A DNA stretch of 64,000 nucleotides from Breznakiella homolactica (GCF_016616095.2 NZ_CP067089.2:4092001-4156000); one strand, 5' to 3'; counted from the first letter of the stretch, positions 8,937 through 19,045 are shown. Program-made: numbers and translations. The notes: generated by a model not told the origin, from the sequence alone.

Positions 8937-10513
8937 CTAAGGTACTGATTGTTGATGATGAAATCCTTGTCCATGTCGGTCTCAGTTCCGCCATTGACTG
9001 GAACGCCCATGGATTCACCCTTCTCGCAGGAGCCCGTGACGGGCTCGAAGCCTTGGACATCGCCCGCAGGGAACGCCCAGAATTTATTCTTACGGATATT
9101 AAAATGCCGCGGATGAACGGGCTGGAACTCATTAAGGCTGTAAAGGACGAGAAACTGCCGAGCCACATTCTGGTGCTGAGCTGTTACGACGATTTTGAGA
9201 CCGTCAAGGAAGCGATGAAGCTGGGCGCCATAGACTACATTCATAAGCTTTCTATGAAGCCCGATGATTTTCTGGGAGTCGTCAAGGAAATGAAAGAAAA
9301 ACTTATTTCCGCGGAGCATGAAAAAGAAGACGGTATCAATGAGCATAAACATGGAGAGGAAAAAAATAAACTTACGGAGTGGCTTATCGGCGATAGGACG
9401 GAAATTACCGGCATCGAGGCGGACAGCTTTACAGTCGATTGGAACTCCGCCGCTCCGATAAGCATCGTTCTGGATACTGTCCCCGCCGGGGAGTACCACG
9501 CCGGCAGTTTGAATTCAACACTTAACTCGCTGCGGATTCTCTGTGAGCAGATTATTAAAACGCAGAACATACAGTGCGAAGTCTTTGGGATCGATACGGA
9601 TGAATTGCTGATAATTATTTCCTCGGACAAAAACAATACCGAGCGTCTGCCCGCAATACTGAAGCGTGAGATTCTGCGGAATATTAACGTATCGGTTTCG
9701 GCAGCGTTGGGGCCGGTGTTCTCGGGAATTGAGAATTTAAAACCGGCGTTTTTGGTGTCCCGGGATATCCGCTGTCTGAGATTTTTTAAAGGTCCCGGCT
9801 GTGTCTGCCAGCTAACGGAAAAACTGCACTTTATAAAAAACGCCGATACACCGGGAACAATGTCTCTGCTTCCGTTGATCCATGAACTTGAGAAACTCCA
9901 GGAGGACAGTGTCCTGCTGCTCCTGCGTGAAATCTTCAGGGAAGTAAGAACCATTGAATATCTGCACCCCGATAAAGTCAGGAAGCTGGGGCTCGATATT
10001 CTGGGTATATTCTCCCTGGTGTCAATAAAATTCGGGTTTGAGAACAGCGGTTTCGGCCAGGAATCTGCGGGGCAGCTTTACCAGGGGGTCCTCGCCGCCG
10101 GCTTTATTGACGGGCTCGAATCGATGCTGGCTGAATACGCCCGGAAATTTATCAGCGACGTATCGGGTTTTACCGAAAAAAAATATTCCCATCTGGTCAA
10201 ACAATCGATCAGCTATATCCATGGCCATATTAATGAAAACATCACCCTGAATAAAGCGGCGAAAGCCGTGAACGCGAATCCTTCATACCTCAGCGCGCTG
10301 TTTTCGAGAGAACTGGGAAAAAGTTTTGTTTCCTACGTAACCGAATTAAAAATAGAAGCGGCAAAGGATTTGCTCGCGAGGAACATGCTGGTATATGAAG
10401 TTTCCGACAATCTCGGCTTTGAGGACAGCAATTACTTTTCGAAGGTTTTTAAAAAATATACCGGTGTAACCGCGGAGTCTTACCGTTCGCATTTCATAAA
10501 GCACAATAAATAA
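8933..10513 (+). CDS. YesN-type response regulator with AraC output domain
   Basis: A 526-residue regulator starting at GTG, which overlaps the kinase stop (GTGA) and follows a GGAGG site. The receiver domain has the acidic pair DD at 8-9, the phospho-acceptor Asp55 in LTDIKMPRMNG and the conserved Lys at about 105. A long middle region follows, then an AraC/XylS DNA-binding domain (NKAAKAVNANPSYLSALFSRE and VYEVSDNLGFEDSNYFSKVF). With the kinase it probably activates the solute-binding protein and permease genes just downstream. Confidence 0.93.
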   Translation: MTKVLIVDDEILVHVGLSSAIDWNAHGFTLLAGARDGLEALDIARRERPEFILTDIKMPRMNGLELIKAVKDEKLPSHILVLSCYDDFETVKEAMKLGAIDYIHKLSMKPDDFLGVVKEMKEKLISAEHEKEDGINEHKHGEEKNKLTEWLIGDRTEITGIEADSFTVDWNSAAPISIVLDTVPAGEYHAGSLNSTLNSLRILCEQIIKTQNIQCEVFGIDTDELLIIISSDKNNTERLPAILKREILRNINVSVSAALGPVFSGIENLKPAFLVSRDIRCLRFFKGPGCVCQLTEKLHFIKNADTPGTMSLLPLIHELEKLQEDSVLLLLREIFREVRTIEYLHPDKVRKLGLDILGIFSLVSIKFGFENSGFGQESAGQLYQGVLAAGFIDGLESMLAEYARKFISDVSGFTEKKYSHLVKQSISYIHGHINENITLNKAAKAVNANPSYLSALFSRELGKSFVSYVTELKIEAAKDLLARNMLVYEVSDNLGFEDSNYFSKVFKKYTGVTAESYRSHFIKHNK

Positions 10514-10545
10514 TTATATCGCCGTGGGAATTTTTTATGCTGTCT

Positions 10546-10570
10546 CAGGGTTCCGCTGGGCTCTGTTTTT
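10546..10570 (+). terminator. Weak terminator-like hairpin after the response regulator
   Basis: CAGGG (10546-10550) can pair with CTCTG (10561-10565), including one G-U pair, and a run of T follows. The stem is short, so this is tentative. Confidence 0.3.
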
Positions 10571-10689
10571 GAAAGTAAAAATAATCCCCATCATATAAAA
10601 ATATTCCTTATCAAAAACGGCTAATTGGTTTTCATAAAAAAATAGTCCCGAAACACCACAAAAATCTATCTTTCGGGCTGAAAAATTCA

Positions 10690-10698
10690 GTGGTATAG
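10690..10698 (+). promoter_or_regulatory. Extended -10 promoter for the ABC operon
   Basis: TGG directly before TATAGT (10693-10698) forms an extended -10 element 33 bases before the ATG. No good -35 box is seen at the expected distance, consistent with a promoter that needs an activator such as the adjacent response regulator. Confidence 0.45.
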
Positions 10699-10730
10699 TG
10701 CGGTACACAAAATTAAGTAAGGAGATGACT

Positions 10731-12005
10731 ATGCAGGGGAAGAAATTATCAGGTTCGATATTGCTGCTTTTTGCGGCGCTGAGTTTTTTCATTGGCTGCA
10801 GCAAATCAAATGAGGCTGGAGCCGCCGCGTCCGGAAAAGAAACGGGTGAGATAACGTTAATGATTATCAATTCATTCACGAAAACACCCGAAGATCCCAT
10901 CTATAAAGCGGCGGAGGATTACTATAACCGGACAGGGGTGAAGGTCACCATCGAGGCTGTCCCTTCAACGAATATCAAGGATAAATTTACCACCGCTGCG
11001 CTGGCCGGATCAGGGCCGGACATTGTAACCCTCGACAACGCGGGATGGACCGCGGATCTCGCCGCCATTGGGCTGCTTGCCCCGATTGATAATAAGCTCA
11101 GCGAAATCAGATCGGAACTGCTGCCGGATGCCCTGGCTACCAATGTGTACAAGGGCGTTACCTACGGTGTGCCCTGGTACGTAAACAATATGGTGATGTA
11201 TTACAATAAGGCGATGTTCGCGAAAGCGGGGATCACTGCCCCTCCCGCGAACTGGCAGCAGCTTGAAGACGCGGTCCGGAAACTGAAAGCCATCGGGAAA
11301 TACGGCCTTAACTTCCCGATAGGCTCTCCCGGCGGATATACGGTCTGCGCGTTCCTGATGCAGAACGGGAATGAAATCATTGATACTTCCGGAAGCGAAC
11401 CGAAGGTGGTTTTTAATTCCAGATCCGGCGTTGAGGCGTTAACCTTCATCACCGACTTATATACAAAGTACAAAGGTATGCCGGAGTCGGTAAAATCAAC
11501 CCTGTCCTGGGACCAGGTATTCGCTCCCTTCATACAGGAGGACGCGGGAATCGTATTTTCAGGGGACTGGGCAATTGCCGCGATTAAAGCCGGAAACCCG
11601 AACCTTGACTACGGAATCGCGCCCCTGCCGGTTGGCAGAGAAGCGGCGAGTATCCTCGGCGGATACAACCTGGCAATCAATAAAAACAGCAAAAAGCCGG
11701 ATCTGGCGTGGGATTTTATCAAATGGCTCAGCGAGTCGGAGCAATCGAAACTGCTCGCGGAGTATAACCGTATTTCCGCCAGGAGAGATACGGTCGAGTC
11801 CGACTTCGTTAAGGAGAATCCGATATATTCCGTTTTTGTCCAGGAAACGGTAAACAGCAAATCGCGGCCGGTGGTTACCCAGTGGCAGCAGATCCAGACC
11901 TATCTCGGCGATGCCTTTGCGTCGGTTATTCTCGGTGAATATTCCCCGCAGCAGGCCCTCGATAAATACGCCAAATTATCCGAAGAGCTCATAGCAAATC
12001 AGTAA
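10731..12005 (+). CDS. Sugar ABC transporter solute-binding lipoprotein
   Basis: A 424-residue family 1 extracellular solute-binding protein of a CUT1-type importer. The N-terminus has a positively charged start, a hydrophobic stretch and a lipobox-like FFIGC, so it should be a membrane-anchored lipoprotein. Typical core segments are ITLMIINSF, AALAGSGPDIVTLDN, GVPWYVNNMVMYYNKAMF and GGYNLAINKNSKKPDLAWDF. TAAGGAG (10718-10724) is six bases before this ATG, which decides it over in-frame ATGs at 10725 and 10698. It is the first gene of an operon with two permeases. The sugar is unknown. Confidence 0.93.
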   Translation: MQGKKLSGSILLLFAALSFFIGCSKSNEAGAAASGKETGEITLMIINSFTKTPEDPIYKAAEDYYNRTGVKVTIEAVPSTNIKDKFTTAALAGSGPDIVTLDNAGWTADLAAIGLLAPIDNKLSEIRSELLPDALATNVYKGVTYGVPWYVNNMVMYYNKAMFAKAGITAPPANWQQLEDAVRKLKAIGKYGLNFPIGSPGGYTVCAFLMQNGNEIIDTSGSEPKVVFNSRSGVEALTFITDLYTKYKGMPESVKSTLSWDQVFAPFIQEDAGIVFSGDWAIAAIKAGNPNLDYGIAPLPVGREAASILGGYNLAINKNSKKPDLAWDFIKWLSESEQSKLLAEYNRISARRDTVESDFVKENPIYSVFVQETVNSKSRPVVTQWQQIQTYLGDAFASVILGEYSPQQALDKYAKLSEELIANQ

Positions 12006-12006
12006 T

Positions 12007-12049
12007 GAAACCGGCCGCGGGGGTACGCAGAATCTCCTGCGGCGGTTTC
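12007..12049 (+). promoter_or_regulatory. GC-rich intra-operon hairpin after the solute-binding gene
   Basis: GAAACCGGCCGCGGG (12007-12021) pairs with CCTGCGGCGGTTTC (12036-12049) with one bulge. There is no long T tract. It sits between the binding-protein gene and the first permease, the usual place for a partial terminator or mRNA-stabilising hairpin that raises binding-protein levels over permeases. Confidence 0.65.
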
Positions 12050-12077
12050 TGTCTTTGGTAGCCCATGTTTTATACAG

Positions 12078-13022
12078 GTGCTTGGTACCGAAATATTCCG
12101 ATACAAGGGGTGTGGATTCTTGAACGGCATTTTCAGCGACATAAGAAAAAATAAAATCGGTTATCTGCTTATAGCTCCAGCGATTATCTGCATGCTGATG
12201 ATGTCGGTATACCCCTTGATTTCGGGTATCGTCATGAGTTTCCAGAACAATAATATGATACAGGCCTCATCCGGAAACATCGGTAAATTTATCGGTTTTA
12301 GGAATTACGGCAAACTGTTTAAAAATGATGAAATGTTTTTTAAGAGCCTCATCAATACTGGAGTCTGGGTTTTTTTCAATTTTATTTTTCAGATGTTTCT
12401 CGGTACAACCGCCGCGCTGCTGCTGAACTCAAAGTTTAAGCTGCGTCCTGTCTACCGTACTTTTGTGCTCATTCCATGGATCGTTCCTTCCGTTGTAGCG
12501 GCGTTAAATTGGCGGTGGATGTATGATTCAAAAAACGGAATCATTAATATCCTGCTCCAGCGAATGGGTTTTATTGATGAAGGGATCACCTGGCTGGGAG
12601 AAATATCCACCGCCATGCCCGCTGTAATTGTCGAAAGCATCTGGAAAGGCACGCCCTTTGTTATGCTGCTTATTCTTGCCGGGCTCCAGACTATTCCCAA
12701 GGATATGGACGAGGCGGCGTACATAGACGGCGCCGGAAGGTTCAGGACTCTTATATCGGTAACCCTGCCATATATTAAGGAATCCATTCTTATCGCCGGT
12801 ATTTTAACGATCATCCATACGATTAATAATTTTAACGCTATATGGCTTATGACAGCGGGGGGGCCTCTGGGTTCCACGGAAATATTGTTTACCTACGCGT
12901 ACCGCAAAGCCTTTATGCAGTATGACTTCGGTGTGTCCGCTTCTATTTCAACAATTATATTTTCCATTGTCGCGGTGCTCACGTTTTTTTACATCAGGAT
13001 CATGAAGTGGGGGAAGGAGTAG
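12078..13022 (+). CDS. Sugar ABC transporter permease (MalF-like)
   Basis: About 300 residues with six hydrophobic segments and the cytoplasmic EAA loop DEAAYIDGAGRFRTLISVTLP that contacts the ATPase. It forms the inner-membrane channel with the next gene. The start is uncertain: GTG at 12078 keeps the longest frame, but a TTG at 12120 preceded by AAGGGG gives a protein starting at NGIFSDIRKNKIG that fits the family better. One base separates its stop from the next start. Confidence 0.92.
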   Translation: MLGTEIFRYKGCGFLNGIFSDIRKNKIGYLLIAPAIICMLMMSVYPLISGIVMSFQNNNMIQASSGNIGKFIGFRNYGKLFKNDEMFFKSLINTGVWVFFNFIFQMFLGTTAALLLNSKFKLRPVYRTFVLIPWIVPSVVAALNWRWMYDSKNGIINILLQRMGFIDEGITWLGEISTAMPAVIVESIWKGTPFVMLLILAGLQTIPKDMDEAAYIDGAGRFRTLISVTLPYIKESILIAGILTIIHTINNFNAIWLMTAGGPLGSTEILFTYAYRKAFMQYDFGVSASISTIIFSIVAVLTFFYIRIMKWGKE

Positions 13023-13023
13023 C

Positions 13024-13851
13024 ATGAAGGAACCTGCCGCCTTACGGGTTGTTAAGTTCTCGGTGATAACGGTGATTGCGCTGTTCTGCGCGCTTCCCTT
13101 TGTGTGGGTCGTTATTACTGCGTTCAAATCACCCCAGGATTTTTTTACCGCCGGGAGAATTCTTCCTTCTTCTTTCTATTTCGGAAATTTTAAAGATGTA
13201 TGGGTAAACGCGCGGTTCTTTAAATATTTTCTCAACAGCGCTTTTCTTTCTACGGGAACAACCGCGGTATGTGTTGTGCTTTCAATTATGGCCTGTTACG
13301 GTTTCTGCCGTTTTAAAATCATCGGTAAGAATTTCATACTCCTGGCGATTCTGTTTACCCAGATGTTTCCCTCTGTTTTATTGGCCCTTCCGTATTACAG
13401 GACTCTTCAGTCGGTAAAACTGATCGATACTCTGCTTGGTCTGGGCATTACCTATACATCATTTACACTGCCTTTCTGTATCTGGACCATGATGGGGTAC
13501 TTCAATAATCTTCCCTGGGAACTCGCGGAGGCCGCCGCGATTGACGGGTGTACCCGCTTCCAGACGGTGTATAAAATTATCATTCCTATCGCGGCTCCGG
13601 GCATTGCCGCCACCGGCCTGTATGCTTTCATAAAAGCCTGGGACGAATTTATGTACGCGAATATTTTTATCAACACCACATCAAAACGTACACTGCAGAT
13701 CGGAATACATTCTCTCATTGGTGAATATACCACCGACTGGGGGATGCTTATGGCGGGCGCGGTTATCAGCTGTATACCGGTAATAATTTTGTTTTCATTT
13801 ATTCAGAAAAATCTCGTGCAGGGACTGGCCGCGGGTTCGGTGAAAGGTTAG
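13024..13851 (+). CDS. Sugar ABC transporter permease (MalG-like)
   Basis: 275 residues, six membrane segments, with the EAA loop AEAAAIDGCTRFQTVYKIIIP and the characteristic C-terminal FIQKNLVQGLAAGSVKG. It pairs with the upstream permease. No ATP-binding subunit gene follows, so the importer probably uses a shared MsmX-type ATPase encoded elsewhere. Confidence 0.93.
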   Translation: MKEPAALRVVKFSVITVIALFCALPFVWVVITAFKSPQDFFTAGRILPSSFYFGNFKDVWVNARFFKYFLNSAFLSTGTTAVCVVLSIMACYGFCRFKIIGKNFILLAILFTQMFPSVLLALPYYRTLQSVKLIDTLLGLGITYTSFTLPFCIWTMMGYFNNLPWELAEAAAIDGCTRFQTVYKIIIPIAAPGIAATGLYAFIKAWDEFMYANIFINTTSKRTLQIGIHSLIGEYTTDWGMLMAGAVISCIPVIILFSFIQKNLVQGLAAGSVKG

Positions 13852-13946
13852 GCGCCATTGCTGTACAGCCCGATGAGAAAAACGTATGGGTATTTCCAAA
13901 GCCATACCAATGGAGTTGGCTTACTTCAGTATGAGAGGCAGTGATT

Positions 13947-14807
13947 ATGAATACGGCTACATTAACGGAAATTGTGAAGAATGAAGTCCGGCAGCGGGGG
14001 GCAAAGGAAGTGGGGATCGCCTCTATTGACCGCTTCGAAGGCGCGCCGAAGGGCCACCATCCCTGTGATTATATCCCCGGAGCGAAGTCGGTGATTGTGG
14101 CGCTGATGCCGATCGCAAGCGGACTTATGGGATGGAACTCTTTTATGGCGGATTCGGAAATGGTTCCGGAGCACGAGATTTACAGTCGCCCCGACGGGAA
14201 AGAACAGCCCTGGAGTCCGCGGACTACCCTGCGCAAACATATCGAACGCCGCTGTTCCTATGAGGTGGTCAACATGGATCTGCAGTCCATAAGCATGCAT
14301 ACGGCGATCCTCCTGGAAGACTTCGGCTACCGGTCCGTGTATCTTCCCACCACCTACGGCATGACCCTTTCCTGGCCGGGGAATTTTATTTGGGATTTCC
14401 CGAAAATGAAAAGCGCGGGCGGTCCCTTTTCACACAGACACGCCGCGGTCGCCGCGGGGCTGGGACAGCTTGGCCGGAATAATCTTTTCATGACCGAGAA
14501 ACACGGTCCCCGGGTCCGGCTCGTTTCCATCATAACGGAAGCGGAACTCGAACCGGATCCCCAGATCACAAAACCAATCTGCCTCGGAGAAAAATGCAAT
14601 ATCTGCGTAAAGTCGTGCCCTTCAAAAGCTTTTTCAAGCGAAAATATCCTGAAGTACAATGTCGGCGAGACCCGGATTGAAGTCTGTACAATGAACAAGG
14701 AGAACTGCCGCAACTTTTATAAAGACAGTTCCTACGGCGAACAGTGCGGACGGGAATGCATGACCAGCTGCCCCCTCAGCCGGAAACTCAGGAAGCCGGA
14801 ACTGTAA
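13947..14807 (+). CDS. QueG-like double 4Fe-4S protein, function unknown
   Basis: A 286-residue protein related to the iron-sulfur part of epoxyqueuosine reductase and reductive-dehalogenase-like proteins. The C-terminal half carries CLGEKCNICVKSCP (three closely spaced Cys plus a distal one) and a second group CGRECMTSCP, consistent with two 4Fe-4S clusters. The middle has SHRHAAVAAGLGQLGRNNL, also seen in QueG relatives. True QueG is longer and normally sits with queuosine or tRNA genes; here it lies between a sugar importer and the arabinose operon, so a redox role in sugar or corrinoid chemistry is possible but unproven. The ATG at 13947 fits the GAGAGG site better than the in-frame GTG at 13941. 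Confidence 0.7.
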   Translation: MNTATLTEIVKNEVRQRGAKEVGIASIDRFEGAPKGHHPCDYIPGAKSVIVALMPIASGLMGWNSFMADSEMVPEHEIYSRPDGKEQPWSPRTTLRKHIERRCSYEVVNMDLQSISMHTAILLEDFGYRSVYLPTTYGMTLSWPGNFIWDFPKMKSAGGPFSHRHAAVAAGLGQLGRNNLFMTEKHGPRVRLVSIITEAELEPDPQITKPICLGEKCNICVKSCPSKAFSSENILKYNVGETRIEVCTMNKENCRNFYKDSSYGEQCGRECMTSCPLSRKLRKPEL

Positions 14808-14910
14808 GCCCGGCGGTAACCCGGTATATGTGCCGTGTCCTTCACAATATAAAACTCCATGGCTGCCGGAGAAACTGCCGGCCGGTTCATACTGGAGATT
14901 CAATAAAACA

Positions 14911-14939
14911 TTGACAATGTAAAAATTCAATTGTAAACT
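14911..14939 (+). promoter_or_regulatory. Promoter of the arabinose operon
   Basis: A perfect TTGACA (14911-14916), a 17-base spacer and TAAACT (14934-14939). The leader to the first ATG is about 115 bases and contains TGTACGTTAACG (14950-14961), which weakly resembles an AraR half-site, and a GC-rich stretch around 15000-15015. The regulator is not encoded nearby. Confidence 0.65.
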
Positions 14940-15060
14940 CACATAAGTGTGTGTACGTTAACGCATTGTTCAGTGCAGACTAATCAAAGGCATTACGTTC
15001 CCCGCCGCGGCGGCTTTTGGTTGGTGTTTTACACCAGAAAAATAAAATAATGCGGCGGGA

Positions 15061-16659
15061 ATGGATTCGTTTATGATAAAGACAATAGATGAAGGCCCTA
15101 CGTTTCTCGGTATCGAATTAGGTTCTACCCGGATAAAATCGGTCCTCATCGGTGAAGACCACCATCCCCTGGCATCCGGTTCCCACGATTGGGAGAACCG
15201 GTTTGAAGATGGGCTGTGGACCTATCATATTGAGGATGTCCACGCGGGAATCCAGGAAAGTTTCGGGGCGGTGCGGAATGACGTTCTGTCCCAATACGGT
15301 ACACCTCTGGCATCCCCCGACGCCCTGGGGGTTTCCGCCATGATGCACGGCTATCTTGCCTTTGATAAAGAGGGACGGCTCCTGGCCCCCTTCAGGACCT
15401 GGCGCAATACTACCACCGAACAGGCCGCCGCGGAACTAACGGACCTGTTTGGTTTCAATATTCCCCATCGGTGGAGTATCGCCCATGTTTACCAGGCCAT
15501 ACTGAACGGAGAATCCCACGTCCGGGATATCGCTTTTATTACCTCCCTGGCTGGGTATGTTCACTGGCGGCTCACGGGAAAAAAAGTCCTCGGCATCGGC
15601 GATGCTTCGGGGGTGCTCCCCGTTGACAGCGTGACAAAGAACTACGATACCGTGATGGCGGAAAAATTCAACAAATTAATCGAAGCAAAAAGAATCCCCT
15701 GGAAAGTGGAGGATATTCTGCCGGAAGTGCTGAACGCCGGTGAGGAGGCGGGAAGACTTACCCCGGAAGGGGCGGCGCTGCTCGATCCGTCGGGCTCCCT
15801 GTCTCCGGGGATTCCCTTCTGCCCGCCGGAGGGAGATGCGGAAACAGGCATGGTGGCGACCAACAGTGTGGCGGAACGGACCGGGAATATTTCGGCCGGT
15901 ACTTCCATATTCGCCATGGTGGTGCTGGAAAAACCCCTCTCCAGGGTATATCCGGAAATTGACATAGTCACCACTCCCACGGGAAAGCCCGTGGCCATGG
16001 CCCACTGCAACAACTGCACCACCGATCTTGACGCGTGGATAAAACTGTTCCAGGAGATTATCGGGCTGTCCGGAGCGCGGATCAGCAAAAGCGATCTCTA
16101 CGATATCCTGTACGGCCAGGCCCTTAAGGGCGAACCCAGCTGCGGGGGCCTGCTCTCGTACAACTATTACAGCGGCGAACCCATAACCGGCCTTGCCGAA
16201 GGCCGCCCTCTTTTTGTGCGCACCCCGGACAGCCGGTTCACCCTTGCCAATACCATGCGGAGCCTCCTTTTTTCGGCCATGGCCACATTAAAGATCGGCA
16301 TGGACATTTTGACGCAGAAGGAACAGGTAAAACTTGACCGGCTCCTGGGCCACGGCGGTCTTTTTAAAACCAAAACAGTCGGACAGCGCCTCATGGCGGC
16401 TGCCCTGAATGTCCCCGTGGCGGTGATGGATTCCGCCGCGGAAGGGGGTGCCTGGGGAATCGCGGTACTGGCGGCATATATGATGCAGAAACAGCCCGGG
16501 GAATCCCTGGAGTCGTACCTCACCGATAAAGTATTTTCCGGAAATACCGGAAGCCGGATTGAGCCTGACCCGGCGGATGTTTCCGGATTTGAATCGTACA
16601 TGAAGCGGTATGCCGCAGGCCTGTCCGTGGAACGGGCCGCGGCTGAGTATATTATATAA
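15061..16659 (+). CDS. FGGY-family carbohydrate kinase (probable L-ribulokinase)
   Basis: A 532-residue kinase with the ATPase-fold signatures of the FGGY family: [17 protein letters not shown] at the N-terminus (phosphate 1), [13 protein letters not shown] (phosphate 2) and [16 protein letters not shown] (adenosine). As the first gene before araA and araD it should phosphorylate L-ribulose. It does not look like classical AraB, so no symbol is given; this operon type often uses a divergent FGGY kinase. The ribosome site is weak and ATG 15073 is an alternative start. Confidence 0.85.
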   Translation: MDSFMIKTIDEGPTFLGIELGSTRIKSVLIGEDHHPLASGSHDWENRFEDGLWTYHIEDVHAGIQESFGAVRNDVLSQYGTPLASPDALGVSAMMHGYLAFDKEGRLLAPFRTWRNTTTEQAAAELTDLFGFNIPHRWSIAHVYQAILNGESHVRDIAFITSLAGYVHWRLTGKKVLGIGDASGVLPVDSVTKNYDTVMAEKFNKLIEAKRIPWKVEDILPEVLNAGEEAGRLTPEGAALLDPSGSLSPGIPFCPPEGDAETGMVATNSVAERTGNISAGTSIFAMVVLEKPLSRVYPEIDIVTTPTGKPVAMAHCNNCTTDLDAWIKLFQEIIGLSGARISKSDLYDILYGQALKGEPSCGGLLSYNYYSGEPITGLAEGRPLFVRTPDSRFTLANTMRSLLFSAMATLKIGMDILTQKEQVKLDRLLGHGGLFKTKTVGQRLMAAALNVPVAVMDSAAEGGAWGIAVLAAYMMQKQPGESLESYLTDKVFSGNTGSRIEPDPADVSGFESYMKRYAAGLSVERAAAEYII

Positions 16660-16727
16660 CAGCTGTGTTCTGCGCTGCGGAACGGATCTGCAACACCGGC
16701 GGCTGAGCCGGCGGTAAAGGAGTTTTT

Positions 16728-18227
16728 ATGTTTGATCTTAAGAAATATGAATTCTGGTTCATTGTGGGAAGCCAGGATCTCTACGGAGAGGAAACCTTAA
16801 AACAGGTGGAAGCTAACGTCAGAATCATGGCTCAGGATTTTGCCGGGGACCCGCTCCTGCCCGGTACGGTGGTGCTGAAGCCCGTCGCCATAACTCCCCA
16901 GGTGATTAAGCGCCTGTTCGCGGAAGCCAACGCCAGTGAAAACTGCGCCGGCATCATTACCTGGATGCACACGTTCTCGCCTTCAAAAATGTGGATCCAG
17001 GGACTCGCGCTGAACCACAAACCAATACTCCATCTCCATACCCAGTTCAACCGGGAAATACCCTGGGACAGTATTGATATGGATTTTATGAACCTGAACC
17101 AGGCTGCCCACGGCGACCGGGAGCACGGCCACATCTATGCCCGGATGCGGCTTAACCGCAAGATCGTCGCCGGGTTCTGGAAGGACAGCGATGTCCGCCG
17201 GAGAATCGGCGTATGGATGCGCGCCGCCGCGGCCCGTCTCGATGGAACCAATTCCGTGGTAGTCCGCCTGGGCGACAACATGCGGGAAGTGGCGGTAACC
17301 GAAGGCGACAAGGTTGAGGCCCAGATCAAATTCGGCTGGCAGGTAAATACCTGGGGCATAGGGGATTTGGTTGAACGGTATAAGTCCGTCAGCGACGGCG
17401 CCGCGGAAAACCTGGTGAAGGAATTCGCGGACCGGTATGCTTTTTCCCCGGATGTGCAGCAGGGCGGCAAAAGCCGGCAGGCCCTTCTGGAACAGGTTAA
17501 AATAGAAATTGCCCTGAAGGCGCTCCTTGAGGCCGAACACGCGGGGGCGTTCACCACCAACTTCCAGGATCTGCACGGTCTTCCCCAGCTGCCGGGTTTT
17601 GCCGCGCAGCGGCTTATGGAACAGGGGTACGGTTTCGGCGGAGAAGGGGACTGGAAGCAGTCCATGCTTCTCCACGTGGCAAAGGTAATGGCTTCGGGCC
17701 TTCCCGGCGGGGTTTCTTTTATGGAGGATTATACCTATCATTTCGCCCCCGGAGAAGAAGCCGCCCTGGGCGCCCACATGCTGGAGGTGTGTCCCTCCAT
17801 CGCCGGCGAAAAACCCCGGATTGAAGTTCATCCCCTGGGAATCGGCGGCAAGGCGCCGCCGGCGCGGCTGGTCTTTGACGCGGTTCCGGGTGCCGCGGTG
17901 CTGGCTACAATAATTGATATGGGAAACCGCTTCCGTATGATCATTAACGAAGTGGAAGGAATAAAGATCAGCCATGAAATGCCCCGGCTTCCGGTTGCAC
18001 GGGCCCTCTGGAAACCCTATCCCAGCCTCACCGGTGCCGCGGAATCCTGGATCCTTGCGGGAGGAACCCACCATTCGGTTTATTCCACCGCGCTGACCAG
18101 CGAGTATTTCCGGGACTGGGCGGAAATGATGGACATTGAATGCGTGCTCATCGGCAGAGAAACGAACCCGGACCGCCTCCGGGAGGAGCTCCGCTGGGGC
18201 GAATCCTACTGGAATTCCCGGATCTGA
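16728..18227 (+). CDS. araA: L-arabinose isomerase
   Basis: A 499-residue protein, the normal length for AraA, which converts L-arabinose to L-ribulose. Diagnostic stretches are FWFIVGSQDLYGEE at the start, ITWMHTFSPSKMWIQG, LHTQFNREIPW, the metal-site region SFMEDYTYHF and GGTHHSVYSTAL near the C-terminus. It lies 68 bases after the kinase, with AAAGGAG before the ATG, and is followed after seven bases by araD. Confidence 0.97.
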   Translation: MFDLKKYEFWFIVGSQDLYGEETLKQVEANVRIMAQDFAGDPLLPGTVVLKPVAITPQVIKRLFAEANASENCAGIITWMHTFSPSKMWIQGLALNHKPILHLHTQFNREIPWDSIDMDFMNLNQAAHGDREHGHIYARMRLNRKIVAGFWKDSDVRRRIGVWMRAAAARLDGTNSVVVRLGDNMREVAVTEGDKVEAQIKFGWQVNTWGIGDLVERYKSVSDGAAENLVKEFADRYAFSPDVQQGGKSRQALLEQVKIEIALKALLEAEHAGAFTTNFQDLHGLPQLPGFAAQRLMEQGYGFGGEGDWKQSMLLHVAKVMASGLPGGVSFMEDYTYHFAPGEEAALGAHMLEVCPSIAGEKPRIEVHPLGIGGKAPPARLVFDAVPGAAVLATIIDMGNRFRMIINEVEGIKISHEMPRLPVARALWKPYPSLTGAAESWILAGGTHHSVYSTALTSEYFRDWAEMMDIECVLIGRETNPDRLREELRWGESYWNSRI

Positions 18228-18234
18228 GGCTGGT

Positions 18235-18963
18235 ATGGATATGTATAAAACCCTGCGGGAAGAAGCCTGGGAAGCCAATATGGAGATCCCCCGCCGGAAA
18301 CTCGCGATTTATACCTGGGGCAATGTTTCCGCCTTTGATCCGGCATTGGGGGTGTTCGCCATTAAGCCCTCGGGCGTACCCTACGATGCGTTAACCCCGG
18401 AATCCATGGTGGTGGTTGACCTTGACGGCGCAGTGGCCGCGGGAAAACTGAATCCTTCCTCGGATACGGAAACCCACCGGGTGCTGTACCGCGAATTTGT
18501 CCGTCTCGCCGGCGGGGCGCCGGTTCCCGTAAAGGGTATAACCCACACCCATTCACCCTATGCCGTAGCCTTCGCCCAGGCCCGGCGGCCTGTGCCGGTC
18601 TACGGGACTACCCACGCGGACCATGGGGCCGGGGAGATTCCCTGTACGGAGTATATGGATGAAGAATCGGTAAAGAACGACTATGAACTTGAGACCGGGA
18701 ACCTTATCGCGGAGACCTTCAGAAAACAGGGCGTGAATCCCTTTGATATACAGATGGTCCTGGTTGCCGGCCACGGCCCGTTTACATGGGGGAAAGATGC
18801 CGCCCAGTCCGTATACCACGCGGCGGTGCTTGAGGAGGTCTGCAAAATGGCCCATATTACACTGACCCTGAACCCGGAGCAGAAACCCCTGCCTGATTAC
18901 ATAATCAGAAAGCACTGGGAACGGAAACACGGCGACGGCGCGTATTACGGCCAGAAAAACTGA
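18235..18963 (+). CDS. araD: L-ribulose-5-phosphate 4-epimerase
   Basis: A 242-residue class II aldolase-fold enzyme that makes D-xylulose 5-phosphate. The zinc ligands are visible in THTHSPYAVAFAQ and in VLVAGHGPFTWG, and THADHGAGEIPCTEYM is typical of AraD. The frame is open upstream into araA, but the ATG at 18235 follows GAGG and begins at MDMYKTLREEAWEAN, the usual AraD N-terminus. It completes the arabinose pathway into the pentose phosphate route. Confidence 0.96.
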   Translation: MDMYKTLREEAWEANMEIPRRKLAIYTWGNVSAFDPALGVFAIKPSGVPYDALTPESMVVVDLDGAVAAGKLNPSSDTETHRVLYREFVRLAGGAPVPVKGITHTHSPYAVAFAQARRPVPVYGTTHADHGAGEIPCTEYMDEESVKNDYELETGNLIAETFRKQGVNPFDIQMVLVAGHGPFTWGKDAAQSVYHAAVLEEVCKMAHITLTLNPEQKPLPDYIIRKHWERKHGDGAYYGQKN

Positions 18964-19045
18964 CCCGCCGGAGGATTGTCTGTACTACCCGTCCGTACTG
19001 TTCATATACTTATCCGGTGTTCAAATTTCTGTTTCAGGTGATAAT

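Noticed and set aside
16983-18278. 431-codon minus-strand frame opposite araA
   Set aside because: Shadow frame of a GC-rich gene; araA is certain and the antisense product resembles no protein.
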